This document shows, piece by piece, positions 34,062-42,995 of a DNA stretch of 64,000 nucleotides. Source of the stretch: Bacillota bacterium (lineage in GTDB: Bacteria > Bacillota_A > Clostridia > Lachnospirales > Lachnospiraceae). The stretch is taken from assembly GCA_023407175.1 (NCBI GenBank), contig JAEYMU010000004.1:79918-143917 (forward strand), given 5' to 3'. The position numbers and the translations under genes are program-made. The first letter of the stretch is position 1. Each line of letters begins with the position of its first letter. The notes below the pieces were generated by a model that ran no database searches, was not told where the DNA came from, and was given only the letters and a program-made list of their open reading frames with translations.

Positions 34062-34079
34062 TTGATAATTTTTTAACAA
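34062..34079. promoter_or_regulatory. Rex-like operator 1 of adhE
   Basis: TTGATAATTTTTTAACAA matches the clostridial Rex consensus TTGTTAANNNNTTAACAA with one change. Rex is the NADH-sensing repressor of fermentation genes such as adhE. Confidence 0.7.
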
Positions 34080-34144
34080 ATTTTTTTCACTGGATGACTA
34101 TTTACAAAACATTTTTTTTCTGTTATATTCATCACATAAACAAT

Positions 34145-34162
34145 GTGTTAATTTTTTAACAA
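34145..34162. promoter_or_regulatory. Rex-like operator 2 of adhE
   Basis: GTGTTAATTTTTTAACAA matches the Rex consensus with one change. It lies 20 bases before the adhE start codon, so bound Rex would block elongation or ribosome access. Confidence 0.7.
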
Positions 34163-34182
34163 ACATAAAAGGAGGCTTTTCT

Positions 34183-36807
34183 ATGACAAAGACAATACAA
34201 CAGCCCACACCCAAGGAGCATGTTGATGAGTTAGTAAAAAATGCTCTCGTGGCTTTAGATGAATTTTTAACCTTAGATCAGGAAACTGTAGATAATATTG
34301 TACATGAGATGGCTTTAGCCGGTCTGGCAAAGCAGCAATTACTTGCAAAAATGGCAGTAGAGGAAACTGGCAGAGGTATTTATGAGGATAAGATAACAAA
34401 GAATATATTTGCAACCGAATATGTATGGCACTCCATCAAATACCAGAAGACAGTGGGAATTATCGAGGATAATGAGGAAGAGGATTATATGATCGTGGCT
34501 GAACCGGTCGGTATTGTTGCCGGAGTAACACCTGTTACCAATCCTACCTCAACCACAATGTTCAAATGCTTGACCTGTATCAAAACAAGAAATCCAATTA
34601 TCTTTGGCTTCCATCCAAGCTCGCAGCAATGCTCCAGAGAAGCTGCCAAGACTTTATATGAGGCAGCAGTAAATGCAGGTGCTCCAAAGAATTGTATCCA
34701 ATGGATCGAATATCCCTCCATTGATGCAACAAGAGAATTAATGAACCATCCCAATGTATCCATGATTCTTGCAACCGGCGGTTCCGGAATGGTTAAGCAG
34801 GCATATTCCTGCGGAAAGCCCGCACTTGGCGTAGGTCCTGGTAATGTTCCTTGCTTTATTGAAAAAACCGCTAATTTAAAACGGGCAGTAAATGATCTCG
34901 TTTTATCGAAGTCCTTTGACAATGGTATGATTTGTGCTTCAGAGCAGGCAGCCATCATCGAGGCTCCCGTATATAATGAAGTAGTAGAGCTAATGAAGAA
35001 GGCCGGCTGTTATTTCGCAACCAAGGAAGAGATCAAGCTCCTTGAGCCCATTGTAATTAATACTGCAACCGGAGCTGTTAACCCTGCCATCGTAGGTCAG
35101 CCCCCGGCCAAGATTGCTGCCCTGGCCGGAATAACCATTCCCGCACAGACCAAAATATTATGTACTGAGCTTGAGGGTGTTGGACCGGATTATCCGTTAT
35201 CCAAAGAAAAATTATCTCCCGTACTTGCTGTATTAAAGGCAAAGGATGTAGAATCCGGCTTAGATCTCTGCGAAAAGATGATTGAGCTTGGCGGTTTGGG
35301 ACACTCCTCTGTTATCCATTCCTCAGATAATGCAGTAATTAATGCTTTTTCCGCAAGAATGAGAACTGGACGTATTCTTGTTAATACTCCCTCCACTCAT
35401 GGAGCAATCGGTGATCTTTATAACACAAATATGCCTTCCCTTACCTTAGGCTGTGGTTCTTACGGTGGAAACTCCACAACCCATAACGTATCCGCAGTTG
35501 ATTTGGTTAATTATAAAAGAGTTGCAAAGAGGAGGGTTAATATGCAATGGTTTAAGGTACCCAGCAAAATATATTTTGAGTCCGGTTCTACCGCATATTT
35601 GGCTAAGATGCCGGGCATCACTAAGGCCTTTATCGTTACTGACCCGTCCATGACCCAGCTCGGCTATGTTAACAAGGTTCTATATCAATTAAGAAAGCGT
35701 CCTGACTATGTTCACTGCGAGATATTTGACCAGGTTGAGCCCGATCCCAGTCTTGATACTATCTTAAAGGGTGTAGAAGAAATGAACAAATTCAAACCCG
35801 ATGTTATCATTGCCCTCGGTGGCGGTTCTGCCATTGATGCAGCAAAGGGTATGTGGCTGTTTTTTGAGAATCCGGAAGCAGATTTCAAGAATATGTCCTT
35901 AAAGTTTCTTGATATCCGTAAGCGTACCTATAAATTCCCTGAATTAGGAAAGAAGACCCAATTTGTGGCAATTCCTACTACCTCTGGAACAGGGTCTGAG
36001 GTAACCTCCTTCGCAGTTATATCCGACAAAAATGAAAATAAAAAATATCCTCTGGCTGATTATGAGTTAACTCCTGACGTTGCCATCATTGATCCTGATT
36101 TTGTAATGAGCGTTCCGAAAAAATCCACAGCATGGACCGGTATGGACGTATTAACCCACGCATTTGAAGCATATATCTCCATTCTTGCTTCTGACTATAC
36201 TGATGCCCTTGCAATCCATGCAATTGATATGGTATTTAAATACCTGAAGGCTTCCTATGATGAAGGCAGCGCCAATCCGATTGCCCGTGAGAAGATGCAT
36301 AATGCTTCCACCATTGCCGGTATGGCATTTACCAACGCCTTCCTGGGAATCAACCATTCTCTGGCCCATAAGCTCGGCGGCGAGTATCATGTACCTCACG
36401 GATGTGCCAATGCAATTCTTCTGCCCCATGTGATCCGTTACAACGGTGTTGATTGTCCGACAAAGTTTACCTCCTTCCCGAAATATGAAAGCTATATCGT
36501 CGGAGATAAGATTTTTGAATTAATGAAGAAGCTGGGTAAAAATCCGAAAAACAATGCAGATGCAGTTGAAATGCTGGCAAAGGATGTAGAAGAGATGAAC
36601 AAGAATTTAGGAATTCCTGCAACGCTGAAGGAATACGGTCTCGATGAAAAGGATTTCCTGTCAAAGGTTTCTACACTTGCGGATCTTGCCTTCGGTGATC
36701 AGTGTACCACTGCAAATCCAAGACTTCCTCTGGTATCCGAATTAGAAGATCTCTATCTTCTGGCTTACTATGGAAAAGGAAATATTCCAAAGAAAACGAC
36801 AAAGTAA
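34183..36807 (+). CDS. adhE: Bifunctional acetaldehyde-CoA / alcohol dehydrogenase
   Basis: Full-length AdhE (874 residues). The N-terminal aldehyde dehydrogenase domain has the catalytic Cys251 in DNGMICASEQA and the nucleotide loop in GVGPGNVPCFIE. A linker leads to the iron-dependent alcohol dehydrogenase domain, with NAD-binding ALGGGSAIDAAK, PTTSGTGSEVTSFAV, and iron ligands in GINHSLAHKLGGEYHVPHG. It turns acetyl-CoA to ethanol through acetaldehyde using two NADH, and in this family forms spirosomes. AAAGGAGG lies seven bases before the ATG. Two Rex-like sites upstream imply induction when NADH is high. A terminator follows, so it is a single-gene unit. Confidence 0.97.
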   Translation: MTKTIQQPTPKEHVDELVKNALVALDEFLTLDQETVDNIVHEMALAGLAKQQLLAKMAVEETGRGIYEDKITKNIFATEYVWHSIKYQKTVGIIEDNEEEDYMIVAEPVGIVAGVTPVTNPTSTTMFKCLTCIKTRNPIIFGFHPSSQQCSREAAKTLYEAAVNAGAPKNCIQWIEYPSIDATRELMNHPNVSMILATGGSGMVKQAYSCGKPALGVGPGNVPCFIEKTANLKRAVNDLVLSKSFDNGMICASEQAAIIEAPVYNEVVELMKKAGCYFATKEEIKLLEPIVINTATGAVNPAIVGQPPAKIAALAGITIPAQTKILCTELEGVGPDYPLSKEKLSPVLAVLKAKDVESGLDLCEKMIELGGLGHSSVIHSSDNAVINAFSARMRTGRILVNTPSTHGAIGDLYNTNMPSLTLGCGSYGGNSTTHNVSAVDLVNYKRVAKRRVNMQWFKVPSKIYFESGSTAYLAKMPGITKAFIVTDPSMTQLGYVNKVLYQLRKRPDYVHCEIFDQVEPDPSLDTILKGVEEMNKFKPDVIIALGGGSAIDAAKGMWLFFENPEADFKNMSLKFLDIRKRTYKFPELGKKTQFVAIPTTSGTGSEVTSFAVISDKNENKKYPLADYELTPDVAIIDPDFVMSVPKKSTAWTGMDVLTHAFEAYISILASDYTDALAIHAIDMVFKYLKASYDEGSANPIAREKMHNASTIAGMAFTNAFLGINHSLAHKLGGEYHVPHGCANAILLPHVIRYNGVDCPTKFTSFPKYESYIVGDKIFELMKKLGKNPKNNADAVEMLAKDVEEMNKNLGIPATLKEYGLDEKDFLSKVSTLADLAFGDQCTTANPRLPLVSELEDLYLLAYYGKGNIPKKTTK

Positions 36808-36839
36808 TGAAATGATATACCAAGAATAAAGATTATAAA

Positions 36840-36885
36840 AAGAATCAGATGGAGCTATTAAAATTTCCATCTGATTCTTTTATTT
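36840..36885 (+). terminator. Terminator of adhE
   Basis: 13-bp perfect stem AGAATCAGATGGA/TCCATCTGATTCT with a 12-base loop, followed by TTTATTTATT. Confidence 0.9.
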
Positions 36886-36948
36886 ATTACTATATCGTTT
36901 CGCTTCTTAACCCTTACTTTAAACTGGAGCTGCTGCTTAGCTCTTTCC

Positions 36949-37461
36949 TTATCCCATATAATTATTGCTGTTGAGTGCCTGATTTAAGGCCATTCTCTCG
37001 TCCTCGGAAAGCTCCAGGAAGGATTCCCCCTTAATGATCTCTTTCAAATATGTATAGCAGCCTTCTCTACTGCTATGTACTGAATTTAGAAGAATACCAT
37101 TATTATTTTTATCCAGTAATGCAAGAACAAAGCTTAACTTTCCTCCCATTTCACGGAAAGCATCATATTTAACCACTCCAACCTTTTGATAAGTGATCAG
37201 AAGATTTTCCTTTACCTTGTCCAGCTCGTTACTCAGTTGTTTTGAATCAGACTTAAGCTTATCAATATCTGAAAAACGGGATAATATCTGCCCTTCCAAA
37301 TTCTCACCTGTTGCTCCTGTCATGAATTTTACATAATTTTTATTTAATTTTTTTTGTTTAACAGCCAAAATAATAAGAAATATCAATAGAAAAATTGAAA
37401 ATGCTGTTAAGCCAATGCATATATAGGATAAATTATTATTTATAATATCAATAAAATTCAT
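36949..37461 (-). CDS. DUF4446 family membrane protein
   Basis: One membrane span at about residues 11-33 (YICIGLTAFSIFLLIFLIILA), then a coiled-coil stretch (DKLKSDSKQLSNELDKVKEN). A conserved domain follows with VGVVKYDAFREMGGKLSFVLALLDKNNNGILLNSVHSREG-like sequence (here broken as NGILLNSVHSSREGCYTYLK), typical of DUF4446. The family is common next to parAB in Clostridia. Function unknown; the position suggests a link with chromosome segregation or sporulation. GGAGG precedes the ATG, and it follows parB by 41 bases in the same operon. Confidence 0.87.
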   Translation of the reverse strand: MNFIDIINNNLSYICIGLTAFSIFLLIFLIILAVKQKKLNKNYVKFMTGATGENLEGQILSRFSDIDKLKSDSKQLSNELDKVKENLLITYQKVGVVKYDAFREMGGKLSFVLALLDKNNNGILLNSVHSSREGCYTYLKEIIKGESFLELSEDERMALNQALNSNNYMG

Positions 37462-37502
37462 TTCTTTTCCTCCATCTTGTACCTGCTCTGTTTATCGTAT
37501 TC

Positions 37503-38381
37503 TTATCGAATCGTTTCAAATAAGTCTATGATACGTTCCAGTTCTTCATTTGAATAATACTCAATTTCTATTGAGCCCTTATGGTTTTTCTTGTTGTGAA
37601 TCGATACCTTTGTACCGATGATATTTCTCATTTTATCCTCTAAATCTCGATATATGACTTCCTCTTCTTTGGTAGCGGCCGATTCCTTCTGGGGCTTTTC
37701 CTCCAGGACCTTCTTTACCAGCTTCTCTGTCTCCCGTACGTTTAGTTTCTCATCAAAAATCTTACAGGCCAAATTATATTGGCTATTCTTGTTTTCTATT
37801 GCAAGCAAAGCTCTAGCATGTCCGCTTGAAATCATATCATCGATCAACATTTGCTGCACTCTTTCATCCAGCTTCAATAGCCGCATGGAATTTGTAACTG
37901 CAGCTCTGCTCTTTGATACTCTCTCCGCCACCTCATCCTGTTTTAATTGAAATTCCTGAATTAATCGTTGATAGGTTTGAGCTTCTTCAATCGGATTTAA
38001 ATCCTCCCGCTGTATGTTCTCGATTAATGCTATTTCGACTGCTTCCTGGGGACTATAATCCTTAATGATTGCAGGTATTTCCTTTAAGCCGGCAATCCTG
38101 GCTGCTCTCCATCTTCTCTCCCCTGCAATAATCTCATAATGCTTGTCTTTCTTCTGCACAATCAAGGGTTGTATCACACCATATTGTTTAATTGAATCTG
38201 CCAGCTCCTGTAAAGCATCTTCATCAAACCTTTTTCTTGGCTGTGATTTATTTGGTTCTATATTACTGATTCGAATTAATGTTTCACGTGAAACATTTTC
38301 GGATGCATCTGCTGTATGATTTATTATCTGCTCCGGTATCATAATATCAAGGCCCTTTCCCAGACCCTTTTTTACAGCCAT
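37503..38381 (-). CDS. parB: Chromosome partitioning protein ParB (Spo0J)
   Basis: CTP-dependent DNA clamp that loads at parS and spreads along DNA. The N-terminal domain has SNIEPNKSQPRKRFDEDALQ and the C box GERRWRAARIAGL. The helix-turn-helix has QDEVAERVSKSRAAVTNSMRLLKL, followed by SSGHARALLAI and a C-terminal dimerisation domain. Its own reading frame holds a perfect parS (38280-38295), which encodes Asn29-Val-Ser-Arg-Glu-Thr34. GGAGG precedes the ATG. The gene starts 24 bases after parA. I call it ParB/Spo0J rather than Noc, because it is paired with ParA and lies near parS. Confidence 0.95.
   Translation of the reverse strand: MAVKKGLGKGLDIMIPEQIINHTADASENVSRETLIRISNIEPNKSQPRKRFDEDALQELADSIKQYGVIQPLIVQKKDKHYEIIAGERRWRAARIAGLKEIPAIIKDYSPQEAVEIALIENIQREDLNPIEEAQTYQRLIQEFQLKQDEVAERVSKSRAAVTNSMRLLKLDERVQQMLIDDMISSGHARALLAIENKNSQYNLACKIFDEKLNVRETEKLVKKVLEEKPQKESAATKEEEVIYRDLEDKMRNIIGTKVSIHNKKNHKGSIEIEYYSNEELERIIDLFETIR
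38280..38295. other. parS site inside parB
   Basis: TGTTTCACGTGAAACA, a perfect match to the Firmicutes parS 16-mer, within the parB coding sequence, about 11.5 kb from the origin. Confidence 0.95.
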
Positions 38382-38405
38382 ATTGCAACTCCTCCATATT
38401 GTCTT

Positions 38406-39224
38406 TTATTTTTTTTTACGGTATTTTATTTCACTGATTTCATTCTTTGCATATTCTTCTGATGCTTCCTTTTCAATTACTTCCAAAGCAAGCTGTCGAT
38501 AGCCATCAGCTCCGGCCGATTTAGGATCATATAGATTAATCGGCAGTCCATGGCTTGGTGCTTCCGCCAATCGTACATTTCTTGGTATAATTGTTTTATA
38601 GATATTTTGCTTTAAATTATTTTTAACATTTTCCACTACCTGTAAAGATAGATTTGTTCTTGCGTCAAACATCGTAAATACAACACCCTCTATTTCCAGT
38701 CTGGGATTGAGTCTTTGCTTTACAAGATTTATGGTATGGATCAATTGGGTTAACCCCTCCAGAGCATAAAATTCACACTGAATTGGTACAAGTACCGTAT
38801 CAGCAGTTGTCATTGCATTCACAGTTAATGTATTTAAGGAAGGGGGACAATCAATGATTATAAAATCATATTCATCCTTTATTCGGTCAATCTCCCTTTT
38901 TAATATGTACTCTCTTTCTTCTACGCCAATTAATTCAATTTCAGCTCCCGCAAGATTTACATTTGAAGGAAGTATATCTAAATTTTTAATCGGTGTTTTA
39001 ATTCTGCATTCCTCCAGGGTACATTCGCCGATTACCATCTGATAGATTGAATTTTTTATTTTCCCTTTATCTATTCCCAGACCGCTTGACGTATTTCCCT
39101 GCGGATCTATATCAACTGCTAAAACCTTTCTGTTCTTCTCAGCCAAGCATGCTGATAAATTAATGGCCGTAGTAGTTTTCCCTACTCCGCCTTTTTGATT
39201 TGCAATTGCGATTACTCTGGCCAT
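38406..39224 (-). CDS. parA: Chromosome partitioning ATPase ParA (Soj)
   Basis: Deviant Walker-type ATPase. KGGVGKTT lies at residues 11-18, DIDPQGNTSSGLG provides Walker A', and FIIIDCPPSLNTLTVNA provides Walker B. It binds DNA non-specifically in its ATP dimer and works with ParB-parS. In Bacillus its relative Soj also controls DnaA. Length (272) is slightly above the usual 255 because of a charged C-terminus. GGAGGAAGGGG precedes the ATG. It heads the parA-parB-DUF4446 operon, behind 460 bases of gene-free DNA. Confidence 0.95.
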   Translation of the reverse strand: MARVIAIANQKGGVGKTTTAINLSACLAEKNRKVLAVDIDPQGNTSSGLGIDKGKIKNSIYQMVIGECTLEECRIKTPIKNLDILPSNVNLAGAEIELIGVEEREYILKREIDRIKDEYDFIIIDCPPSLNTLTVNAMTTADTVLVPIQCEFYALEGLTQLIHTINLVKQRLNPRLEIEGVVFTMFDARTNLSLQVVENVKNNLKQNIYKTIIPRNVRLAEAPSHGLPINLYDPKSAGADGYRQLALEVIEKEASEEYAKNEISEIKYRKKK

Positions 39225-39647
39225 GCTTCCCCTTCCTCCGATTTATCATCATTTGAATTTACACGTTTACTATTATAGCATTAATCTATTTTGATATCCA
39301 TAGTATAATTTATTTTATATAGGATTTTTTATTAATTTTAAAAGCAAACCTGTTCTATCTTACTAACATATATATATGCGTCTATCTATAGCAATACTCC
39401 TTCTGGTCAAATAATTTTTATTCAATAAAAATCAGATGCCCTACCCGTTTCATATAAACCTTTTTATTAAGAACAAAATTTGCTTTGCGGAGAAGCTCTC
39501 GCTTTACAAAATACAATTTTCAATAAAGAACAAATAGTTTGCCTTGGCAAAGCTGACATACAACCTAACGCGCGAGTGCGCATCCTGCACGGAGTGCTTT
39601 TTTTGTATCATAGAAATTTCGGAGGAATTTCCTTTGATACAAAAAAA
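39225..39647. repeat. Gene-free region with direct and inverted repeats next to parS
   Basis: No gene seen. The parA-proximal half is AT-rich and probably holds the parA promoter. An imperfect direct repeat of about 34 bases occurs at 39464-39497 and 39520-39553 (shared AAGAACAAA...TTTGC...AAGCT or GCAAAGCT). A 13-base inverted repeat, TTTTTTTGTATCA (39598-39610)/TGATACAAAAAAA (39635-39647), encloses AATTTC-rich sequence and abuts the parS palindrome. Confidence 0.6.
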
Positions 39648-39673
39648 TAGAATGTTTCACGTGAAACATTCTA
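39641..39673 (-). terminator. Terminator whose stem is a parS site
   Basis: The 26-base perfect palindrome at 39648-39673 contains parS TGTTTCACGTGAAACA (39653-39668), with five extra paired bases on each side. On the minus strand it is followed directly by seven T. It lies 12 bases after the stop codon of the LuxR-type gene at 39686. It should therefore form a terminator hairpin in RNA and a ParB site in DNA. Confidence 0.85.
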
Positions 39674-39685
39674 TCCCATATTTTT

Positions 39686-40339
39686 TTAATACAAGTTTAC
39701 AAAATTATTTTTGATTGCATAGACAGCAGCTTGTGTACGATCAGAGACATTGATTTTCTTAAATATATTTGATACATGATTCTTTACTGTCTTTTCACTG
39801 ATATCCAAAGTATAGGCTATCTCTTTATTGAATAATCCTTCTGCAATCAGCTTCAATACCTCTATTTCTCTTTTGGTCAGCGACTCATCAATACTATCCA
39901 AATAACTGTTTTTTTCATCCATTCTTATTTTTAATAAAGGTGCCAATTCCGGCTGAATAAAGGTTTCACCCTTATAAACAGAAAATATCGCTTTTTTCAA
40001 TACAGTTGAATCTGAGTCCTTCAATACATATCCGTTCACACCAATTTCTACAGCTCGCATTAAATATTCTACCTCATTATGTATGGTAAGAATTAATACC
40101 TTTACTTTAATCTTTTTATCTCTTATTTGCTGAAGAACCTGTAATCCATTTAAGTTTGGCATATTAATATCAAGCAGTAGAACATCTGTTCTCTTTTCAT
40201 CCAGTAATTCCAAGCATTGTTTTCCATTATTTGCTTCTGCTATTACAACGATATCGCCGTCTAATTCTAATAGCTGCTTTATTCCCTCCCTTACCATGGA
40301 ATGGTCATCAGCTATCATTATATTGATTGGCTTATTCAT
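39686..40339 (-). CDS. NarL/LuxR-family response regulator (DegU-like)
   Basis: Receiver with DD at 11-12, Asp57 in DVLLLDINMP, Thr in ILTIHN and Lys in YVLKDS. A LuxR helix-turn-helix at the C-terminus follows (LTKREIEVLKLIAEGLFNKEIAYTL, then SEKTVKNHVSNIFKKINV). GGGAGGAG precedes the ATG, which overlaps the kinase stop as ATGA. The pair resembles DegS/DegU, which in Bacillus controls exoenzymes and motility; the targets here are not visible. It sits between parA and the rsmG-mnmG group and ends at the parS-containing terminator. Confidence 0.92.
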   Translation of the reverse strand: MNKPINIMIADDHSMVREGIKQLLELDGDIVVIAEANNGKQCLELLDEKRTDVLLLDINMPNLNGLQVLQQIRDKKIKVKVLILTIHNEVEYLMRAVEIGVNGYVLKDSDSTVLKKAIFSVYKGETFIQPELAPLLKIRMDEKNSYLDSIDESLTKREIEVLKLIAEGLFNKEIAYTLDISEKTVKNHVSNIFKKINVSDRTQAAVYAIKNNFVNLY

Positions 40340-41430
40340 TTTTCTCCTCCCTCGTAAATTGCTAATGGTACTGTCATTGATACTGTCGTTCCTTTACCTA
40401 TTACAGATTTTATGTCCAACGTTCCCGATAATAAAGTAATTCTTTCCTTCATAATCGATAGGCCAAAACTAGAAGACTGTTCCGGTACATCCAAACCCTC
40501 GATGTTAAAACCCATTCCATTATCAGATATGACCACATTAATGATACTGTCCTGATAGTTAATATCAATATTAATAGAGGATGCTTTTGCATGCTTTATT
40601 ATATTATTGCAGGCCTCTTGTATGATTCGAAAAATAGTTAATTTGATAACAGATAGAATTTCCTTCGGTTCCTCGTTAGAGGTTACTTTTACCTGAATGT
40701 TATTTAAGTTAATAATTCTATTTGCATATCGTTGGATCGTTATTGTCAATCCCAAATCATCCAGAGTCATTGGTTTCAGATTATAAATGATACCTCTCAT
40801 ATCATTTATAATCATTTTTAAGGTGCTTGACATGGAGCTTAACTCCAGCTTTGCTCGTATCATATCGATATCTAATAATTTAATGCACAACTCCGATTTA
40901 TGTACCAAACTTGTCAAATTTTGTACCGTTGTATCATGAAGATCTCTTGCAATCCTTTGACGTTCAATTTCCTGAGCTTCGAGTATTCCTAAGCCTTTAT
41001 CTGTTAGTTTTGTTTTGTTCTCTAATCCCTTCTCTGATTCACCTTTCTCCTTTTTTTTATTTGAAATATCTAAATATTTCGCTGCTGTTTTTAATCCGTT
41101 AATTTTGCAAATTAACATGTTTTGCTTATTTTCAAGCTCTGATATTTTCTGCTTGATTTGCTCATTTTCTGCAATAATATTTTTTGAATTATAGCCCTGA
41201 CTATGTATTGGATAAAACAGCTCTTGGTTCCTATCATTTGTACGGTTATTTTCTTCTAATCTTTGCTCATTTTCCTTAAGATTCATAGATTGGGTCTTTA
41301 GCTGTACTTTCACAGAGTATAATTGTTCTTCAAAATCTACAGCTAAATCTCTTAATAATATACATGCGGTCTTTCTCTCTTCCACATTCTCCTCAGAATC
41401 ATTTTCCACATATAAATTGTTGTCATACAT
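40336..41430 (-). CDS. Cytoplasmic sensor histidine kinase (DegS-like)
   Basis: Kinase of the HisKA_3 type, paired with the LuxR-type regulator. No membrane segment. An N-terminal coiled coil of about 100 residues (EEQLYSVKVQLK, NEQIKQKISELENKQ) precedes the phospho-acceptor motif EIERQRIARDLHDTTVQNLT (His165 from this start). The ATPase domain follows, with IIQEACNNIIKHAKAS, VISDNGMGFN and SFGLSIMKERI. The soluble layout and coiled coil match DegS, which senses a cytoplasmic cue. I start at the ATG at 41430 (MYDNNLYV); the frame is open 15 codons further but with no ribosome site. AAAGGG lies 12 bases before the chosen ATG. Confidence 0.9.
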   Translation of the reverse strand: MYDNNLYVENDSEENVEERKTACILLRDLAVDFEEQLYSVKVQLKTQSMNLKENEQRLEENNRTNDRNQELFYPIHSQGYNSKNIIAENEQIKQKISELENKQNMLICKINGLKTAAKYLDISNKKKEKGESEKGLENKTKLTDKGLGILEAQEIERQRIARDLHDTTVQNLTSLVHKSELCIKLLDIDMIRAKLELSSMSSTLKMIINDMRGIIYNLKPMTLDDLGLTITIQRYANRIINLNNIQVKVTSNEEPKEILSVIKLTIFRIIQEACNNIIKHAKASSINIDINYQDSIINVVISDNGMGFNIEGLDVPEQSSSFGLSIMKERITLLSGTLDIKSVIGKGTTVSMTVPLAIYEGGEK

Positions 41431-41737
41431 AATTCTTTCGCCCTTTCTATGTTCAGACAGCAATAACCACAGCAAAATTATTAAATATCTATTATATCAT
41501 ATAACAAAATTCGATTTTTTTAAAGCATTTTTTGCATAAATATAAGGTTATATAGCTTTTTATGGAGAATATATCCCTTGTGAATTTTAATAAAATACAA
41601 CTTTTTCTGCTTTTTTCTCTTTTTCATTCATCAATATTTATTCGAAAATTTTATTAAAAATTTAACATAGGAAGCCTTTTCCAATAGAAAGCTCCCCATT
41701 ACTCCTTCTTATATTATCTTCCTATTTCATATTGCTT

Positions 41738-42214
41738 CTATTTCCTGCAACAGGTTATTACATCATTTGCTGTAATCATCATAATTCTTTTGCTTCCTAC
41801 TCCGGAATCCTCTGCCATCTCTCCATATTGAAAACCTATTTTCCTGAAAAATTCTGCCGTCTTCGATGTCACCTCTACCCTTACTTCTCTGATTCCTGCT
41901 GTAAAGGCTTTGTTTATCAGCATTCTTACCGCAAAATCTCCATATTCCTTATTTCTGTATTCCTTTAAAACAGCTATTTTACTTATGCTGCAGCTGTTAC
42001 CCTCAAGAGTTATTCTTCCGGTGGCGACAACTTTTTCTTTAGAAGGATTTACCCCCTTCTCCTGCTCATACACCAGTACATGAATTGCCTCTGAGTCAAG
42101 TCCATCCCTCTCATATTCCCTTGGATATCCCAGCTCATCTACAAATACCTCCCGGCGAATTTCATAAACTTCCTTCAAGTCATCTCCATAAGATAATAAT
42201 TTACCTTGAATCAT
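41738..42214 (-). CDS. GNAT family N-acetyltransferase
   Basis: Single-domain acetyltransferase. The acetyl-CoA binding region is SISKIAVLKEYRNKEYGDFAVRMLINKAF (motif A, with the Q/RxxGxG/A loop degenerate as EYRNKEYGDFA). VRVEVTSKTAEFFRKIGFQY is motif B. The N-terminal EVYEIRREVFVDELGYP resembles the ElaA/YjcF-like subgroup. Substrate not predictable. AAAGG lies eight bases before the ATG. It is 32 bases after rsmG on the same strand and is probably the last gene of the rpmH-rsmG operon, which in most relatives ends with rsmG. Confidence 0.85.
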   Translation of the reverse strand: MIQGKLLSYGDDLKEVYEIRREVFVDELGYPREYERDGLDSEAIHVLVYEQEKGVNPSKEKVVATGRITLEGNSCSISKIAVLKEYRNKEYGDFAVRMLINKAFTAGIREVRVEVTSKTAEFFRKIGFQYGEMAEDSGVGSKRIMMITANDVITCCRK

Positions 42215-42246
42215 AGTTTTTTCCTTTACTTAATTGATTTCCTGGT

Positions 42247-42975
42247 CTACAGTGGTTCCTTGGACGGCTTTCCGGCACCTCTTGGATATGCCTTTGGTGT
42301 TGGCCGTTCCTTCTTTATCATAATCAGCGATCGTTCTATCTCTGTTCCCGGAAGCCGAAAAACCTCTGTTTTCTCAAGCCTTGCACCAAGAATTTGAAAT
42401 GCTTTCTTTGCCTCCGATAATTCCTGTTCCACTTCCCCTGATTTGTAGGAAATAAAATATCCGTCTTTTTTTACAAAGGGAACGCAATACTCCGAAAGCA
42501 AGGATAATTTTGCTACGGCCCTGGACACGCACAGATCAAAGCTCTCTCTGTATCTTATGTCTCTTCCTGCATCCTCGGCTCTTCCATGAAGTGTTATTAT
42601 TTTACTTAGTCCTAACTTATCTATCACTTCCTCCAGAAACTTCAAGCGCTTATTCAAGGAATCCAGCAGTACCATATCTATCTGGGGAAATACAATCTTT
42701 AATGGAATTCCAGGAAAGCCGGCACCGGTTCCCAAATCCAGAATTCTTTCCTCCTTCGGTCTGTAAGCCTTAATTAATAAAAGACTGTCAATAAAATGCT
42801 TCCCCACGACCTCCTTAAAATCTGTAATTGCCGTAAGATTCATTACCTTATTCTTCTCAATCAACAGCTCATAATAATCTGTAAATTGCTGTTTTTGCAT
42901 CTCTGTCAATGTTATTCCAAGCTCTGCCAAACCTTCCTCTAACAGATAAAATTCCTTGTATTCATGATAAAGCAT
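42247..42975 (-). CDS. rsmG: 16S rRNA (guanine-527-N7)-methyltransferase
   Basis: SAM-dependent enzyme methylating G527 in the decoding region. EKNKVMNLTAITDFKEVVGKHFIDSLLL is the N-terminal signature. RILDLGTGAGFPGIPLKI binds SAM, and VLLDSLNKRLKFLEEV and RAEDAGRD follow, with SRAVAKLSLLSEYCVP. The family's usual length is about 240. GGAAGG precedes the ATG. It starts 20 bases after mnmG, as in most Firmicutes. Confidence 0.96.
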   Translation of the reverse strand: MLYHEYKEFYLLEEGLAELGITLTEMQKQQFTDYYELLIEKNKVMNLTAITDFKEVVGKHFIDSLLLIKAYRPKEERILDLGTGAGFPGIPLKIVFPQIDMVLLDSLNKRLKFLEEVIDKLGLSKIITLHGRAEDAGRDIRYRESFDLCVSRAVAKLSLLSEYCVPFVKKDGYFISYKSGEVEQELSEAKKAFQILGARLEKTEVFRLPGTEIERSLIMIKKERPTPKAYPRGAGKPSKEPL

Positions 42976-42995
42976 TCTTTTTACCTTCCGGTTTT

